The notes under the pieces: model-generated
Told to the model about the DNA's origin: nothing
Databases searched by the model: none
What the model saw: only the letters and a program-made list of their open reading frames with translations
In this document: positions 61,442-64,000 of the stretch, piece after piece
How positions within the stretch are numbered: position 1 is the stretch's first letter
Layout: every line of letters starts with the position of its first letter
DNA from: Aulosira sp. FACHB-615
GTDB lineage: Bacteria > Cyanobacteriota > Cyanobacteriia > Cyanobacteriales > Nostocaceae
Direction of reading: 5' to 3'
DNA: 64,000 bases
Assembly (NCBI RefSeq): GCF_014698045.1
Contig: NZ_JACJSE010000005.1
Span: 186,001-250,000 of the forward strand
Made by a program: the position numbers and the translations under genes

Positions 61442-63079
61442 ATGGTGAATCGGCAAAGCTCATTTTTTGGTTTTATAGTCGCTGGTACGATCGCACTGGT
61501 ATTAATTGCGATCGCAGGTTTTTGGTTCTTCACCAGAACTCCTGTTACCCTCGTCACTTCCACCACCTCCCAGCCTGGTGCAGCTATTTTTGTGTCGAAG
61601 CTTTCTCCGGTGATGGTGTCGTTACTCACCAACCCTGACCGTTTGCAGGCTTTGGAACGAGAAGGAGAAATTTCTAAAATCAAAACCAGTTTATTGGCTA
61701 AAAGTGGCATTGATTATCAAAAAGATATTCAGCCTTGGTTGGGTAACGAAATTACCCTAGCTGTCACCACCACAGATTTAGACCGTGATTCCGCCAATGG
61801 ACAGCAGCCAGGATATCTCATGGCTTTAGCTACCAACAAACAAGACAAAAGCCGCGAGTTTGTCGAGTTGTTGTTTTCAAAACGAGTATTAGCTGGCGCG
61901 AACTTAGATACAGAAGAATATCAAGGTGTGAAGGTGCTTTACGATAGCCAACTTGCAGCCGCAGTGGTTGGTGATGGCTTTGTGTTATTTGCGAATAGTC
62001 CCAGCGTTGTCAAGGATGCAATTAACAACGTCCAAGCACCAGACCTCAATTTAACTAGTTCGCCCCAATACCAAAAAGCTCTCCAGCAATTACCCGAAGC
62101 TTCCTTAGCCGTGGCTTTCTTGAATTTTCCCATCATTGCTCAATGGCAAAGTTTAGAACTACCAGAACCAACCTACGACAGTGAAATTGTGTCTTTGGGC
62201 TTGAACTCCAAAGGTTTATTAGCAGAAACCAGCTTTTTAACAACATCCGAACTCACCCAAGCAGCCACGCCACTCACAAAACCAGTCGAGGCGTTGCAAT
62301 ATATTCCAGCATCGGCGGGTTTGGCAATTTCTGGTGCAAACTTAAGCAACTTGGCTGACAGTGATTTAGCCAAATTCTGGACGCAAATTAAAACAGCCAT
62401 TTCTGGTTCGGAAACAGATGTGATTTCCCGATTGGTACAACCATTAACAGAAGTCCAGAAAACCTGGGGGATGAACTTTAATCAAGATATTTTTAGCTGG
62501 GTTAAAGGAGAATATGCGATCGCACTTTTACCACGTACAGGCCAAGTTTTCCCCGATTGGATTTTTGTTGTGGAGAAAACTGAGGAATTACCAGCAGGAA
62601 TTGCGAAATTAGATGCGATCGCCTCTGCAAAGGGACTTAGTAGTAGTACTCTGAGTTTAGATAAACAAAAAATCTCCGCTTGGACAGAGTTAACCGCTAA
62701 AAAAACAGCAAATAAAGACCAACCATCCTTCACCATTGAAGCCACAGCCCAAGGGATACACACCACCCTCGACAATTACGAAATTTTTACTTCCGACTTG
62801 GCGACAATGGATGAAGTTCTTGCAGGTAAAGAAAAATCCTTACTAGACAGTCGCAATTTTCAAACCAGCGTCGCGGCGATTCCCCAACCCAATCAAGGTT
62901 ATGTATATCTAGATTGGGCAAAAAGTCAAGGAGTGTTAGAAAGGCAAATCCCCGTACTGAAACTCATAGAAGTCCTGGGTAAACCATTTTTTAACAGATT
63001 GCGATCGCTCACAGTCAGCAGTTACAGTAGCGAAACAAACGTACTCAAAGGCGGGATTTTCCTACAACTGCAAGAGTAA
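61442..63079 (+). CDS. DUF3352 domain-containing protein
   Basis: A 545-residue protein with one N-terminal hydrophobic anchor (GFIVAGTIALVLIAIAGFWF). A large ectodomain follows, of the cyanobacterial DUF3352 type (SQPGAAIFVSKLSPVMVSLL at the start, LGNEITLAVTT, GFVLFANSPSVVKDAI, and IFSWVKGEYAIALLPRTG in the second half). The two halves look like internal repeats. Function unknown; it is widespread in cyanobacteria and probably periplasmic or outer-membrane linked. Confidence 0.85.
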   Translation: MVNRQSSFFGFIVAGTIALVLIAIAGFWFFTRTPVTLVTSTTSQPGAAIFVSKLSPVMVSLLTNPDRLQALEREGEISKIKTSLLAKSGIDYQKDIQPWLGNEITLAVTTTDLDRDSANGQQPGYLMALATNKQDKSREFVELLFSKRVLAGANLDTEEYQGVKVLYDSQLAAAVVGDGFVLFANSPSVVKDAINNVQAPDLNLTSSPQYQKALQQLPEASLAVAFLNFPIIAQWQSLELPEPTYDSEIVSLGLNSKGLLAETSFLTTSELTQAATPLTKPVEALQYIPASAGLAISGANLSNLADSDLAKFWTQIKTAISGSETDVISRLVQPLTEVQKTWGMNFNQDIFSWVKGEYAIALLPRTGQVFPDWIFVVEKTEELPAGIAKLDAIASAKGLSSSTLSLDKQKISAWTELTAKKTANKDQPSFTIEATAQGIHTTLDNYEIFTSDLATMDEVLAGKEKSLLDSRNFQTSVAAIPQPNQGYVYLDWAKSQGVLERQIPVLKLIEVLGKPFFNRLRSLTVSSYSSETNVLKGGIFLQLQE

Positions 63080-63082
63080 GAA

Positions 63083-63237
63083 AAAGTCTGAAGTGTAAAG
63101 TATGAAGTATGAAATGAAGATTCACCTCTTGCACCAAGCGACTGAAGTCGCTGCTACACGGACAAAACTTTTGACTTTACGCTAGTCCGCCTACGCGGAC
63201 TACCCTTCAGACTTCAGACTTCACACTTCATACTTTT
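63083..63237. repeat. long imperfect inverted repeat
   Basis: gtctgaagtgtaaagtatga (from 63087) and the later tcagacttcacacttcatac (63211-63230) are complementary with few mismatches, enclosing a GC-rich inner hairpin (cgctagtccgcctacgcgga). It belongs to the same family as 25377-25437 and may terminate the DUF3352 gene. Confidence 0.75.
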
Positions 63238-63341
63238 GTGTCACATCTTAATGTGGCACAGCCAAATCAAACTTTTCAGGAATGAACTAATTACAATATG
63301 TATATATAACTACATTTAGTCAAGCTTGTTGGAGAGCTACT

Positions 63342-63833
63342 ATGAAAGACTGTCGCCCCCGACTTCAGAAGCGAATCGGCTGGGTTTTAGCTATCTTAGC
63401 AGCTGTTACAGCAGCACCAGCGATCGCCGAAACACCCAACTTTGGTAAATTCAATCTAGTACCAGGGTTTGAAACTGCCCAAGGTAGATTTTCGGGTTAT
63501 ACGGGTGGTTCTTTTTCCTTGTCGGCGATTAGTAACCGCGATCGCAATAAAAACGCTTGCATTGGCTTTGCAGATCCTAAACCAGATTACACAATGGTTT
63601 TAGAAAAAGACTTTGAGCAACTAACAATATTAGTTAACACGGGGAATACAGATACAACATTGCTGGTGAAAGGCCCAGACAATGACACAATTCGTTGCGG
63701 CGATGACACTGGTAGAAGTAAAGATGCTAGTATTAGCGATCGCAACTGGAAAAAAGGTATTTATCAAATTTGGGTCGGTACATTTAATTCTGATGCCAAA
63801 CATAAGTATACTTTGACAGTTCAGCAGAAATAA
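63342..63833 (+). CDS. secreted protein with PPC-like beta domain
   Basis: A 163-residue exported protein with a signal peptide (VLAILAAVTAAPAIAETPNF, cleavage after AIA). The mature part is beta-rich: RFSGYTGGSFSLSAISNR, then LTILVNTGNTDTTLLVKGPD, DTIRCGDDTGRS and GIYQIWVGTFN. This resembles a pre-peptidase C-terminal (PPC)-type sandwich. Two cysteines (in NACIGF and TIRCGDD) could form a disulfide. No partner is recognised. ATG 63342 is preceded by GGAGAG. Confidence 0.75.
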   Translation: MKDCRPRLQKRIGWVLAILAAVTAAPAIAETPNFGKFNLVPGFETAQGRFSGYTGGSFSLSAISNRDRNKNACIGFADPKPDYTMVLEKDFEQLTILVNTGNTDTTLLVKGPDNDTIRCGDDTGRSKDASISDRNWKKGIYQIWVGTFNSDAKHKYTLTVQQK

Positions 63834-63842
63834 TCAAGAAAG

Positions 63843-63945
63843 AGGCTAGGAACTAGGGGCTAGGGGCTAGTTAATTTTCATGATCAGTACTTTTAACCCA
63901 AACTCCCCCATTTCTCCACTCCCCACTCCCCACTCCCGACTCCCC
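63843..63945. repeat. heptanucleotide repeats before the last gene
   Basis: ggctaggaactaggggctag (63843-63870) and cactccccactccccactcc (63917-63936), both of the STRR types found elsewhere in the window. Confidence 0.85.
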
Positions 63946-63949
63946 AAAT

Positions 63950-64000
63950 ATGACTAGTCGTTTAGTAAAAGCAAAACTCATCGCTACAGAACAAGCTGCG
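63950..64000 (+). CDS. 5' end of a protein gene, truncated by the window
   Basis: ATG at 63950 opens MTSRLVKAKLIATEQAA and stays open to the end of the window. Too short to identify; called only because it follows a typical intergenic repeat and reads without stop. Confidence 0.35.
   Translation, partial: MTSRLVKAKLIATEQAA

Overview
The window is a stretch of chromosome from a filamentous, probably heterocyst-forming cyanobacterium (Nostocales; Nostoc, Anabaena or Calothrix type). The evidence is the very frequent HIP1 octamer GCGATCGC inside and between genes, a high-light-inducible protein gene, a primary sigma factor and a GyrB of cyanobacterial type, several Uma2 (DUF820) genes, a PEP-CTERM protein, and intergenic spaces full of heptanucleotide tandem repeats (CTCCCCA, GTGCTGA, AGGGGCT types) and hairpin repeats. 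This assignment comes from recognising the families; no database search was run.

Layout. 1-13.3 kb: truncated DUF3616 protein, CHAD protein, secreted protein, TerC-family membrane protein, ndk, speA, an NDP-sugar pyrophosphorylase, scpA, an AI-2E-type permease, pdxH, a split photolyase-like pair and a cyclic-nucleotide-binding protein. 13.6-21 kb: cobalamin cbiET, an MFS permease, a PEP-CTERM protein, a patatin-like lipase and pyruvate dehydrogenase E2. 21-38.3 kb is the accessory-rich part: two paralogous two-gene modules (P-loop ATPase followed by a TPR protein), with acyl-ACP synthetase, recQ, three Uma2 nucleases and dense repeats between them. 38.9-47 kb: glycosyltransferase, CtpA-type protease, YdcF-like protein, pentapeptide-repeat protein, TetR regulator, secreted TPR protein and a response regulator. 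47-55.7 kb: a GyrA/ParC-type topoisomerase subunit, hli, sigA, a 1.86-kb gene-free gap and gyrB. 56-64 kb: miaA, an HsdR-N-like nuclease, two membrane proteins, hrcA, rhodanese, a DUF3352 protein, a secreted protein and the start of one more gene.

Most genes are single transcription units of core metabolism, DNA topology and transcription. The best candidate for an undescribed system is the duplicated ATPase/TPR module at 21.1-24.3 kb and 34.5-38.3 kb. In each copy an AAA-like ATPase with intact Walker motifs precedes a TPR protein whose N-terminus looks like a degenerate NTPase domain. This resembles a STAND-type sensor split over two genes. Other points of note are the split photolyase with a cysteine-rich tail, a 21-bp minisatellite encoding coiled-coil heptads interrupted by stops, a multi-hairpin element beside it, a long inverted dispersed repeat pair 25 kb apart, an in-frame repeat insertion inside the acyl-ACP synthetase gene, and an HLR1-like operator in front of hli.
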